Position numbers and translations under genes: made by a program. Shown one piece after another: positions 18,929 through 28,322 of a DNA stretch of 64,000 nucleotides. This DNA is from DAOUJI01 sp965224415 (GTDB lineage: Bacteria; Chloroflexota; Dehalococcoidia; Lucifugimonadales; JAGWBF01), in the NCBI GenBank assembly GCA_965224415.1, contig CBDCZB010000003.1, forward strand, positions 1 to 64,000, in the 5' to 3' direction. Within the stretch, counting starts at the first letter, position 1; each line of letters starts with the position of its first letter. Below the pieces are notes generated by a model, which saw nothing but the letters and a program-made list of their open reading frames with translations, was not told where the DNA came from and made no database searches.

Positions 18929-20117
18929 TGACCTTGCCACCGAAAACAGTAGGAGAGGCAAGGAGAGTCCTCCGGTGCAATGGGGAGATGGAAGGAGGGC
19001 TCATGGTTCGTAAGAGGTCCACAGGGGAACAGATCATAGGGGTTCTGAAGGAGGCGGGGGCGAAGACATTGGATCTGTGCTGCAAGCATGGTATGAGCTA
19101 AGCCACCTTCTACAAGTGGAAGGCCAAGTACGTTGGGCTGACGTTGAGCGAGTTGAAGAGGCTAAGGTCCCTTGAGGAAGAGAACCGGCGTCTGAAGCAG
19201 ATTGTGGCCCAGCAGGCGTTGGACAACTGGTCTCTTAAGGAAGTTGCTGGCAAAAAACTTCTGAAGCCCAAGGTGAGGAAGATGGCAGCGATATATGCGA
19301 TAGAGAGTCTTGGGCTGAGTGAGAGGAGGGCCTGTCTGCTTACCGGTGTCTCACCCTCGGTCTACCGGTACAGGCCGAAGCAGGGTGATGATGATGTCCT
19401 GTGGTGCAGAATGCGTGAGCTGGCAGGGGAGAGGAAGCGTTTTGGCAGTCCCAGGTTGCACATCATGCTGAAGAGAGAAGGCCTGGTGATAAATCATAAG
19501 CGTACAGAGCGCACCTACAGTGAAGATGGGCTTGCGCTCAGGAGGAAGAGAAGGCGCAAAGGGGCGGCAAGAGCCCGGGAGACCATTCCATCTCCTGTGC
19601 GTCCTAACCAGAGGCGGTCCATGGACTTTGTCTCTGACAGAACGGTGACCGGTCGGCGCTTCCGAGCTTTGACGATCGTGGATGACTGTTCGCGGGAGTG
19701 TCCTGCCATTGAGGTGGATGCCTCCCTGGGCGGCGTCAGAGTAGTCGGCGTCCTAGAGCGGTTGGCGGAGACAAGATGGCTGCCTGAAGTGATTACTGTG
19801 GACAACGGCCCGGAGTTCGCTGGCAAGGCCGTGGACGAATGGGCGTACCGCAGGGGCATCAAGCTAAACTTCATACGTCCCGGCAAGCCGGTGGAGAATG
19901 CCTTTGCCGAGAGCTTCAACGGACGGCTGCGTGACGAATGTCTGAATATCAACTGGTTCATGAGCATCAAACATGCAAGGGAGGTCATAGAGAGCTGGCG
20001 GCAGGACTACAACGAGGTCAGGCCACACAGCTCCCTGAAAGGCAAGACGCCCAAAGAGTTTGCTGGCTCTATGGCCGGACCCTCCTAGCCAGTGATACTA
20101 ACTTCGGGGTAAGGTCA
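18929..20117 (+). mobile_element. IS3-family insertion sequence
   Basis: The ends are imperfect inverted repeats: TGACCTTGCCACCGAA at 18929 and the complement of TGACCTTACCCCGAAG near 20103-20117. It encodes one continuous OrfA-OrfB frame interrupted only by a TAA (19099-19101). The exact outer ends and target duplication were not resolved. Confidence 0.75.
19003..20088 (+). pseudogene. IS3 transposase, OrfA and OrfB in one frame with in-frame TAA
   Basis: ATG 19003 follows AAGGAGGGC. OrfA reads MVRKRSTGEQIIGVLKEAG, then CCKHGMS, then TAA at 19099-19101 where HGISEATFYKWKAKY is usual, so GAA (Glu) became TAA. The frame continues with a leucine-zipper-like LEEENRRLKQIVAQQALDN and the DDE core of OrfB: SMDFVSDRTVTGRRFRALTI, ITVDNGPEFAGKAVDEWA, AFAESFNGRLRDECLN. 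Unusually, OrfA and OrfB share a frame without the usual -1 shift. Transposition is probably lost because OrfA DNA binding is cut off. Confidence 0.8.
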
Positions 20118-20220
20118 AAAACCGTATAGAACGCGGATCCTTCTCGCTGAGGTTTAACGTAGCACGACGGCAGATGGCGCCAATAGACATGCGATAGGTT
20201 CGAGTCTACGTCCGTGGCGG

Positions 20221-22026
20221 CTATGTGAGAGTTTCCTGGATGGGGTGCACCCTTTTGCTCTCCTTCCAGATCTTGGCCTGTTGTAGCATCTCTAAGGCGT
20301 TGGTGCGGGTTGCACCGCTATCGGAGCCCAGCATCTGACTAAGTTCCGTCACCCTGGCCTCGCCGTCCAGAACCTCCACCGATGTCACGGTCCTATCATG
20401 TGAGGCAAGTTTTATAACCTTAGCGTGGTGGTCTGCATAGCACGCTATTTGAGGGAGGTGAGTTACGCATAGCACCTGGTGGCTCTTGGACAGACTCCAT
20501 AGTTTCTGACCCAGGACACTCCCGACTCGACCTCCTATACCCGCATCGACTTCGTCGAACACGAGTATTGGGATCTGGTCAGCCGTGGATAGGATGGTTT
20601 TTATGGCGAGCATCAGCCTGGAGGCTTCTCCCCCCGAGGCGATTCTGGCTAGGGGGCGTGGCGGTTCGCCCGGGTTCAGTGAGATCAAGAATTCCACGGA
20701 GTCTATACCTGTCCCGTTGAACGCGAGGCGCCTGATAGACTCCCCACCTAAAGAAGGTGCTGCGTACGGGACCGGATCCGCGGTCCCAACCGGCACACCG
20801 TCTTCCGAGTCTGATTGACGGATATCCACAAGCACTTGGGCATGTCCCAAGGCCAGCCCAGCGACCTCTTCCTGTATGGCATCAGCCAGGCGCTTGGCTG
20901 CGTGTTGCCGGGCTTCGGAGAGCTGACCCGCAAGCTTGCCGACCTGCCTTCGAAGATCCATCTCTCGGGACTTCGATCCCTCCACACGCTCTTCGCTGTG
21001 ATATAGCTTTTCCAGCTCCTGCGAGGCCCTCTCGCCGAAGGCCAGGATTTCTCCGATGGTGCTGCCGTACTTCCTTTTAAGACTGTTGATCAAGTCCAAA
21101 CGCTCCTGAAGCTCCTGAAGACGGTCCGGGCTGTATTCGATGCCGTCACGATAGCTTCGGAGTGCACGCGCCAACTCGTCCACCTGGTGCGTCAAGGCGT
21201 CTACCGACTCAAGGTTCTGGCTCAATGAGGGGTCCAATTGCTCCATTTGGGAAAGGTCCTTGGACACCTGCCCGATAAGGTCCATGACCGATTCGTGCCG
21301 GTCGAAGCTATCGTATAACGCTCTGTAGGCGTGGTCGGACAGTGTGATAATTCGCTCTGCGTTGGCGACCCGGTCCCTTTCCAGGGTCAGGTCATCATCT
21401 TCAGTCGGGCGTAGATTCGCTGTGTTGATCTCTACTACCTGATACTTCAGAAAATCCACTCGTTGAGCAAGCTCTTCTTCATCCTTCCGCAGCCGGTCTA
21501 GCTCTTGGCGCACCTCCGTTAGCTGGCGGGCCCCCTCTGCCACCTCGGTGCGAAGCTGCCATAGCCCACCATACTTGTCCAGGATATCCATGTGCTCACG
21601 TACGCGGAGAAGGGATAAGTGCTGATTTTGGCCATGGATGTCCACCAGGTGTTGGGCCAATGTGCTTACCAGCCTGAGAGGTACGATTCGCCCGTTCACA
21701 CGGCAGGTGTTGCGCCCATCCGGGTTGACCTCCCGAGCGAGAATTATCTCCTCTTCGCCAACGTCAATTTCGTACTCATTCAGAGCAACTTTGATTTTCT
21801 GAGAGATGTCGTCGCTAAGCAGGAAGACGCCCTCTACCCTGGACTGGCGTGCACCGGAACGTACCATGCCAACATCGGCGCGTCCTCCAAGTAGCAGGCT
21901 CAGCGCATCCACGATGACCGACTTACCGGCCCCCGTCTCCCCGGTCAGCACACTAAAGCTGGGTGCCAACTCAATTTCGAGCTGTTCTATGGTGGCGAAG
22001 TTGGTGACGCTAAGGAGTCTGAGCAT
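20221..22026 (-). CDS. recN: DNA repair ATPase RecN, intact copy 2
   Basis: From MLRLLSVTNFATIEQLEIEL at 22026 the protein has 601 residues (the frame is open to 22089). RecN folds like SMC proteins: an N-terminal ATPase half with Walker A GETGAGKS, a coiled-coil middle (about 160-370), and a C-terminal half with ASGGEASRLMLAIKTIL and Walker B IPILVFDEVDAG. It holds broken chromosome ends together for RecA-dependent repair and is usually SOS-induced. No LexA box was recognised upstream. It presumably supplies the function lost in the IS-broken copy at 9841-12513. Confidence 0.93.
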   Translation of the reverse strand: MLRLLSVTNFATIEQLEIELAPSFSVLTGETGAGKSVIVDALSLLLGGRADVGMVRSGARQSRVEGVFLLSDDISQKIKVALNEYEIDVGEEEIILAREVNPDGRNTCRVNGRIVPLRLVSTLAQHLVDIHGQNQHLSLLRVREHMDILDKYGGLWQLRTEVAEGARQLTEVRQELDRLRKDEEELAQRVDFLKYQVVEINTANLRPTEDDDLTLERDRVANAERIITLSDHAYRALYDSFDRHESVMDLIGQVSKDLSQMEQLDPSLSQNLESVDALTHQVDELARALRSYRDGIEYSPDRLQELQERLDLINSLKRKYGSTIGEILAFGERASQELEKLYHSEERVEGSKSREMDLRRQVGKLAGQLSEARQHAAKRLADAIQEEVAGLALGHAQVLVDIRQSDSEDGVPVGTADPVPYAAPSLGGESIRRLAFNGTGIDSVEFLISLNPGEPPRPLARIASGGEASRLMLAIKTILSTADQIPILVFDEVDAGIGGRVGSVLGQKLWSLSKSHQVLCVTHLPQIACYADHHAKVIKLASHDRTVTSVEVLDGEARVTELSQMLGSDSGATRTNALEMLQQAKIWKESKRVHPIQETLT

Positions 22027-22089
22027 GGCTATGTCCGACACTCCATCCTTCCGAGCAGCGCCCTTTGGTCTACCCAAATTGACGGTCAC

Positions 22090-22459
22090 ATTTGGCGCTC
22101 ATGCAAATGCAGCGTCCAGATGTGGCGAGGGATAGAGCCCCGCTTCCAAGAGAATTATGGGGCGAATCCTTGAAAATCGAAAGACCCTGGGGGAGCGCCA
22201 AGAAGCCGTATCCTAATTCCGCTACCCCTGTTGAGGTCCTATCCCGTGGTCCCAAGGCGACGCACGCCGTTAAGGCCTTACCTGCCGTAGGTGCACGAGA
22301 AGTGAGCTATAACATTGGATAGTCGACGCGTCTCACAGAGTGCAGTCACTGTTGGCAACCAGCAAAATTGGGACGGTTTGATATCCGAGAGATCAGGTGA
22401 CCTGCCCCCCTAGAAGTGGTCCGGATAATATGACGTAGTGGACCAGATGTGGTCTTGTG
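22090..22459. other. Gap between recN copy 2 and the ISNCY-like element
   Basis: No frame with a domain or convincing start was found. It should contain the recN promoter on the minus strand; no clear -35/-10 pair could be assigned. Confidence 0.35.
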
Positions 22460-22939
22460 TTGTTGTCCAGCGAAAATGTCCGCTTAACTGGTCTGCGAAA
22501 ATGTCCGTTCAGGCGGGCGCTCCCGTCTCAGCCTGTGGTGTCCTTGCTGCACTTCTGATGTTCCTCAGTGGCGGGCTTTCGGCCAAGGCGTACTTGCGGA
22601 CGGTGTTTCTGTGGATGCCCAGCTCGCGGGCGGTCGCCCTGAGGGAGAGTCCCCTGAGCTTGGCCTGCTGCACATTCTCCCAAAGAGTCCTCTGGCGAGC
22701 GGTGGGTATTCTGTGTTGTTGGGCCCTGGAATTGCGAGGCCTCAAGTCTCGGTCCACCTCGCCTGTTTCTAATGTCGCCAGGTGAGAGTCGCACCGGTCT
22801 CCAGCGCAGTTGATGCCGCGGGCCAACGCGGAGCTTTCCGGAGGTGCGGCGGCAATTTCCCTCAGAAGGCCCGGACGTGGCGGAGCCTCTCCTGTGAAGG
22901 GATAGTCTGCCCCTGGCATTGCACTAGTACTGAACCAAA

Positions 22940-23637
22940 TCAGGATTGGCAGGGATAGAGGCGATGGAGTTTGCGTCTGGCGTCTTGGGCAGTGAACCGC
23001 CAGTTAATGGTAGCTCCTATCGCGTTCCGCTCTGACACGCAGGCGCTGACGGCTCTTTCCAGGCTGTCCTCATCTCCGTTGCGTCCGCGCAGGCAGGCCC
23101 GGGCCAGCACGCTGAACTCGATCTCCGCCATATTCAGCCAGCTTCCGTGCTTGGGAGTGTGGTGCAACTCCAGCCGCTTGGCGATGCGCCGGGCCTCGGC
23201 CGCCGGGAAAGTCTCGTAAAGCGAGGCCATCCGATGCGTGTTCAGATTGTCGAGAACCAGCCGAATCACCGGGACATCGGGGTAGGCCTCATCCACCAGC
23301 CACCGCATCTGCTGAGCGAAGTCCTGCATGGTGCGTTGCCGGGTTATCGCCACGTGGCGCCAGCCCCGGCGAGGCTCACAGGTGAGGAACAGGTTGCGCG
23401 TCCCTCCCCGCTGGTATTCGTAGTCCTCACGCCTCGGCCTCCCAGGCTTTGCCGGCAGCGGTTCCCTCACGTCGGCCAGCAACTGGGTGGAGGTCTCGTC
23501 AAAGCAGACCACCGGCCTCTGCGGATCGTAGGGCTCGGCGTAGAGATCCAGCACGTCCTCCATGGCCGCCACGAACTCTCCACCTACCTTGGGGATGCAC
23601 CATTGTTTCTTGAGCCACGGCTTGAGCGTGTTTTTTT
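22940..23637 (-). CDS. IS630 transposase OrfB, copy 2
   Basis: The -1 frame reads NTLKPWLKKQWCIPKVGGEF, then the DDE domain with VVCFDETSTQLL (Asp), VIRLVLDNLNTH (Asp) and WLNMAEIEFSVL (Glu). All three acidic residues are present, so this copy looks functional. It joins ATPase-free, cut-and-paste transposition at TA targets (family knowledge). Confidence 0.87.
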
Positions 23638-24054
23638 TAGCCGCAGGCGGACCGTCTCGGGAGATAAAGACTCCACCAATCCCAACTCCACCACCTTGCC
23701 CGCCAGGGCCCGCATGGTCCAGTGGTCATGACCGTCGGGCACCGGGCTGCAGGCCAAGGCTATCAGGTGGGCCTCCACCCTTTCATCCACCTTTCTGGGC
23801 CGGTTGACCTGGTTATGGTGCCTCAGCACCTCGTCCAGTCCTTCCTCGGCATACCGCCGCTTGGTGCGGAACACGGTCCGCTCCGACACGTCCAGTGCGG
23901 TGGCCACCTGGGGGGCGGTCCAGCCCTCATCTATCTTGATCAGGATGCGGGCCCGGGTAATCGCCTGTGCGGAACTCCTCCCAGCCCTGATCATCTTCCT
24001 GAGCCGTCCCTTTTCCTGTGTTGCCAGCCGGACTCCGTACTTCTCCTGCACCAT
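23584..24054 (-). CDS. IS630 transposase OrfA, copy 2
   Basis: From ATG 24054 (MVQEKYGVRLATQEKGRLRK) the frame has the HTH units ARILIKIDEGWTAPQVATAL with VSERTVFRTKRRYAEEGLDE and VESLSPETVRLRLKK. It leads into OrfB by a -1 shift on the A8 run (complement of 23631-23638). The frame is open to 24072. Confidence 0.85.
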   Translation of the reverse strand: MVQEKYGVRLATQEKGRLRKMIRAGRSSAQAITRARILIKIDEGWTAPQVATALDVSERTVFRTKRRYAEEGLDEVLRHHNQVNRPRKVDERVEAHLIALACSPVPDGHDHWTMRALAGKVVELGLVESLSPETVRLRLKKTRSSRGSRNNGASPR

Positions 24055-25343
24055 GACCACCTCACATCCCACAACCCTTCGTCTATCCCCAAGGTAGCAT
24101 CCTGTCTGGGCTCACGTACTAACTGACAATGCCAGATTGGCCGAATACTAGGAGCCGGCCATCCAGGTCCTCCTGGACCTCAACCTGCACCCCGGCGTAA
24201 GTCGGACGAGTCCCGTCAGCCAGCAGTTGCAAGGTGCGCCGGTTGTACTTGACGGTGTTGTCCCGGGACACCTTGCGGCGGTGTTTGAAGCATAGGATTC
24301 CATGGAGAGACACTGACTGCTCCAGGGAACGGTAGGCAGGACAATCCTGCTCGGCCTGTACACCGAACTTCTCATTGAATCGTGGCAGGAAGTTATTCAG
24401 GACCTCGTTTGCCTCCGTGGTGGTGGCGGCCCCAGACAGACGCAACTCGGTTACCAGCCGGTCCTGGAATGTGGCGGCAGCACGCTCCACCCTGCCCTTG
24501 GCTTGGGGTGATCTGGCGAAGATCATCCGGATACTCAACTCCTCCATGGCACGGGCAAACTGAGTCGGGCCTGCCGGGTAACGGTCGATGGCGCCAGTAA
24601 ATTTGAAGACCGGGTGTCGGTCGCTGTAAATGGCGAGGGGTATTCCGTGCCTCTGAATCAGCCTGTCCATGAGCAGGAAGTAGCTTGGAGTGTCCTCCTC
24701 CCGGCAGAACATGGCTGTGGGCACAGTACCGGTGGCGTCATCCACGGCCAGTAGCAGGGCAAACCTGGGCCCATTCTCCCCCAGCCAGCGGTGGTGGCTG
24801 CCGTCAACCTGCACCAGCATTCCCTCCTGAGGCATTCGCTGCCGGCGCACCCGGCGCTGCTGGGAACGGCGGCTGCGCGGACTGCCGATGCCGGCCTTGA
24901 CCAAGATGCGACGTACGGTGGGACGGCTCAGACTTATGCCCTCCCGTTCCCTAAGGAGCTCGGTTAGGTGGGTGTGATTGGTTCCCGCGTACTTGGCGCT
25001 GGCCAGTCGCACCACTGCGGCAGCCTCGGATTCCAAGACAGCATTGTGCGGTCGGCGTTCCCGGTTTCCATGGGCCAAGACGGCTGCTCCGTCCCTCCGG
25101 TAAGCATTCAGGAGTCGCCTCGTATGGCGCTCACTTACCCCGAGAATCTCGGCAGCCTGTGAGGTGGTGACCTGGTATTCCAGGATGTCGTTAAGTGCTT
25201 GGAGTCTAGCTAGTTCTCGCTGTTTCAATGTCACATCCTTCATGGATGGACATTTTCGCTGAACAGTTAACTACTGACATAATCGTAGACCATCAACAGT
25301 CTTGACCCATTCTTTGTACCAACCGCAATGTTAGTTTCGCGGG

Positions 25344-26185
25344 TCATTGAGCCCCTGCCGAGGCCACCAGGGCAAAGGCCTCCGGAGCCAGGTCGCCCAC
25401 AGCGCCATGGAGACGTTCCCCATTGTAGTACCGCCTCCACCCCTCGATTTTCTCCCTAGCATCCTCCAAAGACAAGAACCAGCTTTCGTTCAGACACTCT
25501 TCACGAAGCCTGGCGTTGAAGGCCTCGATCATAGCGTTGTCAGTAGGCTTGCCTGGCCGGCTGAAGTCCAGCTCCACGCCGTTCAGGTACGTCCATTGGT
25601 CAAGACGCCTTGACGTGAACTCTGGGCCGTTATCCACGAATATAGTCTTTGGATTCCTGCCCCCTATCGCCAGACGCGTCAACACCTCCACCACGCGCTG
25701 GCCTCCCAGGCTGCCGTCCACCTCGATGGCCAGACTCTCACGGGTAAAGTGATCCACTAACGTCAAGATACGGATCCGCCGTCCGTCGAACAGATCGTCG
25801 CTCATAAAATCCATTGCCCACCGCTCATCGGGCCCCGATGCCAGAGGCCTGATCTCTCTCCTTTGGCTGGATACGTGGCGCCTGGGTCTCTTGGGCCTCA
25901 TGCGGAGCCCCTCCAGGCGGTAGAGCCTGTAGACCCGCTTGTGGTTCATCTGCCATCCCTCCCGTTTCAACAGCACATGAATGCGTCGGTAACCATAGCT
26001 CACCCGGGTCGCCGCCAGGTCCCTGATCCTCATCTGCAGGGCAGCCTGCTCAGTGACCACACTCTCGTACCTGCAGGTGGAGCGTCGGAAGGTGAGACCA
26101 TGGCATGCCCGCCGCTCGCTCGCCCCATACGCTACCTGAAGATACCGAGCACGGTCGCGCATCTGAGCAGGCTTCAGGGCTTTTT
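25344..26185 (-). CDS. IS3 transposase OrfB (via -1 frameshift)
   Basis: After KKALKPAQMRDRARYLQVAY comes an HTH-like region and the DDE core: WAMDFMSDDLFDGRRIRILT (Asp), TIFVDNGPEFTSRRLDQWTY (Asp), AMIEAFNARLREECLNESWF (Glu), ending with YYNGERLHGAVGDLAPEAFA. The frame is intact, so the element may be active. Confidence 0.9.
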
Positions 26186-26440
26186 TCGCAGCACATCTTG
26201 GAGCATCTGCTTGTCCAGACTCAGGTCCGCCACCAACTGCTTCAGCTTCCAGTTCTCTTCTTCCAGGACCTTGAACCTCCTCACCTCCACCACACCCATC
26301 CCTAGGAACTTCTTCTTCCACCGGCAGAAGGTCTGCTCGGAGATGCCCATCTTCCAGCAGACCTCCAGAACCGGGGCGCCCTCTTCGGACTGCCTGAGGG
26401 CAAAGGCGATCTGCTCGGCCGTGTAGCGGGACTTCTTCAT
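26174..26440 (-). CDS. IS3 transposase OrfA
   Basis: From ATG 26440 (MKKSRYTAEQIAFALRQSEE) the frame has an HTH (VLEVCWKMGISEQTFCRWKK) and a leucine-zipper-like LEEENWKLKQLVADLSLDKQ. It ends KKP at the A6G slip site (complement of 26181-26186), which links to OrfB by a -1 shift. Confidence 0.88.
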   Translation of the reverse strand: MKKSRYTAEQIAFALRQSEEGAPVLEVCWKMGISEQTFCRWKKKFLGMGVVEVRRFKVLEEENWKLKQLVADLSLDKQMLQDVLRKKP

Positions 26441-26740
26441 GGAATGACCCTCCTTCAACATGTGTGATCATCCCGCAAAACTAACACATCGGCTGGATCA
26501 GTTTTTGGGGTCAAGACCAAATCTCACAGAGCCATCACCTACTCAAATATGGCGCTGCCTACCGTCAAAATAGGCTCACCAACCTCTGTACACAATTAAG
26601 AACCTTCATCTGTCAGACACAATAGCAACGGAAAACTCAGGTACTCATGGGCGGTCGGACTAGGAGGCAGTTGACTAGGAAGGTAGTTCAGGGGATGGCG
26701 TGTAGTTCAATCTCCCGCAAGCGGGCCTACACGTACCGAA

Positions 26741-28235
26741 TTGAGCCTGTCTCAAAAGTCTGATCTGGCAACAGGTATGTCTTCCGATGTACCTTTGAAG
26801 CGACATTAGTTAGGGAGATTCTGAGATGCCGCTTCGACCGATGAACAGAGAGCAGATGCGGATGTTGCCGCCAAGGCTTGACGAGCTGTTGCCGTTGGAT
26901 CATCCTGCGCGATTCGTGGCCGAGTTCGTCGACGTTTTGGACAGGGGTGAGTGGGCGGAGCTTGGCGTGGCGATAGAGAGTGATTCACTGGGAGCGCCGG
27001 CGTACCACCCCCGTGCACTGTTGAGTGTGTGGCTGTACGGCTTCATGACCGGTGTGCGCTCGTGCCGGAAACTGGAGGCGGCCTGCCGGGACCAGATACC
27101 GTACCTATGGCTGACCGGGTGGCAGCATCCTGACCACAACACCCTGTGGAGGTTCTACCGAGGGCATCGACAGGCCATGAGGAAGCTGTTCGAGCGGACG
27201 GTGCGCACGGCGGTGGCCATGGAGTTGGTGGATCTGGCGGTCCAGGCGGTGGATGGTACAAAGGCGGTCGCCAACGCCTCAGTGAACAGAAGCTGCGATG
27301 CCGAGGGACTGCGAGGGCTGCTGGGTCGGTTGGACAAGGCAATAGACGACCTTGAGGCTCAGAACGAAGCAGGAGGAGACGCTGCCGTTGCCCATCTGCC
27401 CGGTGAGTTGGCCGACAAGGAGGTCTTGAGAGAGAAGGTGAGGCAGGCGATGGCCGACCTTGGGAGTCAGAAGCGCCATAAGCGTATCAATCTGACCGAC
27501 AGAGACGCCCGTCTGATGAAGGGCAGGCAGGGCATCGTGGCTGGCTACAACGCCCAGGCTATGGTCTCGCCCACGGACACGAAAGAGGGAGTGTCCGGCA
27601 TGTTGGTCACCGCTGTGGACGTGGTGGATGCGGCCAATGACAATGCCCTGTTGGCGCCGATGGTTGAGCAGGCCGAAGAGACGACGGGGGCGAGGGCGCA
27701 GATGACGTTGGCCGACGCCGGATACTTCTCCGCCAGTCACCTGGCGGAGTGTGACCGTCGAGGCCAGCAGGTGGTGGTGTCAGAGGCAAGACAACGGTTC
27801 CTCAAAGACCCGTATCACAAGGACAGATTCACCTATGACGAGCACAGCGACAGCTTTACGTGTCCGCAGGGACAGACGCTCGAGTTCGTCCGCATACAGC
27901 ATGCGAACGGAGTCCCGTTGCGCCTGTACCGGGCTTCCGGCGCCGTCTGCCAGGCATGCCCGGCTTTCAGAGTCTGTACCAGAGCCAAAGAGATTGGGCG
28001 AAGTCTGGCCATAGGACCGCATGACGCAGCGCTGCGCCGTGATCGTGCCTGGATGTCCACCTCCATCCAGCTACCCCACGGGCCGAATCTCCATCCCACT
28101 TCCTGATCCCAACTGGGCCGGCAATCACCCTTCGCCAATCCATCGCCACCTTCAACTCTCCCGGCAAGGGTTGTTCAATAAATCCCACCGGCTTAATCCA
28201 ACTGATCCTACCTCCCTTTTGGGACAGGCTCAGTA
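26741..28235 (+). mobile_element. IS1182-like insertion sequence
   Basis: Terminal inverted repeats TTGAGCCTGTCTCAAAAG (26741) and TTTTGGGACAGGCTCAG (about 28217-28233) enclose one transposase gene. The transposase C-terminus looks cut, so an internal deletion near 28020-28110 is suspected. Confidence 0.8.
26826..28106 (+). CDS. IS1182-family transposase, C-terminus probably truncated
   Basis: The 426-residue protein begins with the DUF772-type N-terminus (MLPPRLDELLPLDHPARFVA; YHPRALLSVWLYGFMTGVRS). The DDE_Tnp_1 region follows with VDGTKAVANASVNRS (Asp), VTAVDVVDAANDNAL, and MTLADAGYFSASHLAECDRR (Asp). A Cys cluster (FTCPQGQ, VCQACPAFRVCTRAKEIGRS) is typical of the family. The family usually continues with a Tn region bearing the last Glu for another 60-100 residues. 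Here it ends abruptly in RAWMSTSIQLPHGPN, so activity is doubtful. Confidence 0.8.
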   Translation: MPLRPMNREQMRMLPPRLDELLPLDHPARFVAEFVDVLDRGEWAELGVAIESDSLGAPAYHPRALLSVWLYGFMTGVRSCRKLEAACRDQIPYLWLTGWQHPDHNTLWRFYRGHRQAMRKLFERTVRTAVAMELVDLAVQAVDGTKAVANASVNRSCDAEGLRGLLGRLDKAIDDLEAQNEAGGDAAVAHLPGELADKEVLREKVRQAMADLGSQKRHKRINLTDRDARLMKGRQGIVAGYNAQAMVSPTDTKEGVSGMLVTAVDVVDAANDNALLAPMVEQAEETTGARAQMTLADAGYFSASHLAECDRRGQQVVVSEARQRFLKDPYHKDRFTYDEHSDSFTCPQGQTLEFVRIQHANGVPLRLYRASGAVCQACPAFRVCTRAKEIGRSLAIGPHDAALRRDRAWMSTSIQLPHGPNLHPTS

Positions 28236-28322
28236 CAGTAGGCGCCGGCCCACCACTTCGGAAACACCCACATAACTGGGGCTTCGTTAACCCTCCACGT
28301 CTCGATCAAGGAGTTCGGCCCA

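Larger units (their letters stand above)
22927..24119 (-). mobile_element. IS630-family insertion sequence, copy 2
   Basis: It is flanked by TA dinucleotides (22925-22926 and 24120-24121), with ends GTACTGAACC and the complement of a GTACGTGAGC-type sequence. It encodes OrfA and OrfB with an A8 frameshift site, and the catalytic residues are intact. It is distinct in sequence from copy 1 at 13037 and sits inside the ISNCY-like element. Confidence 0.8.
22509..25243 (-). pseudogene. ISNCY-type transposase, split by IS630
   Basis: The N-terminal piece (25243 to about 24122, 374 residues) has an HTH (TTSQAAEILGVSERHTRRLL) and an rve-type DDE domain: VQVDGSHHRWLGE (Asp), IYSDRHPVF (Asp), SPQAKGRVERAAATFQDRLV (Glu). 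It stops just at the IS630 junction after GRLLVFGQSGIVS. The remaining C-terminus lies beyond the IS630 at 22919-22509: EAPPRPGLLREIAAAPPESS, then a second HTH LRGLSLRATARELGIHRNTV. The two pieces do not rejoin perfectly in frame, so additional change at the junction is likely. Confidence 0.7.
22460..25270 (-). mobile_element. ISNCY-like element interrupted by IS630
   Basis: Inverted copies of CAGCGAAAATGTCC mark the ends (22468-22481 and complement at 25248-25261). A second direct copy of GCGAAAATGTCCG lies just inside the left end (22494-22507). The transposase reads on the minus strand from 25243. An IS630 copy (22927-24119) splits it. Outer boundaries are approximate. Confidence 0.7.
25299..26517 (-). 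mobile_element. IS3-family insertion sequence, apparently complete
   Basis: Inverted ends GTCTTGACCC (25299-25308) and complement (near 26508-26517) enclose OrfA and OrfB on the minus strand. A shared inner end sequence TGTTAGTTT(C/T)GCGGG occurs at both sides. Remnants of related elements occur at 12540-12776 and 14354-14817. Confidence 0.85.

Noticed and set aside
20190..20215. TRNA-like T-arm sequence GGTTCGAGTC
   Set aside because: The flanking bases do not form a T stem, and no acceptor, D or anticodon arm fits upstream. It is treated as chance.
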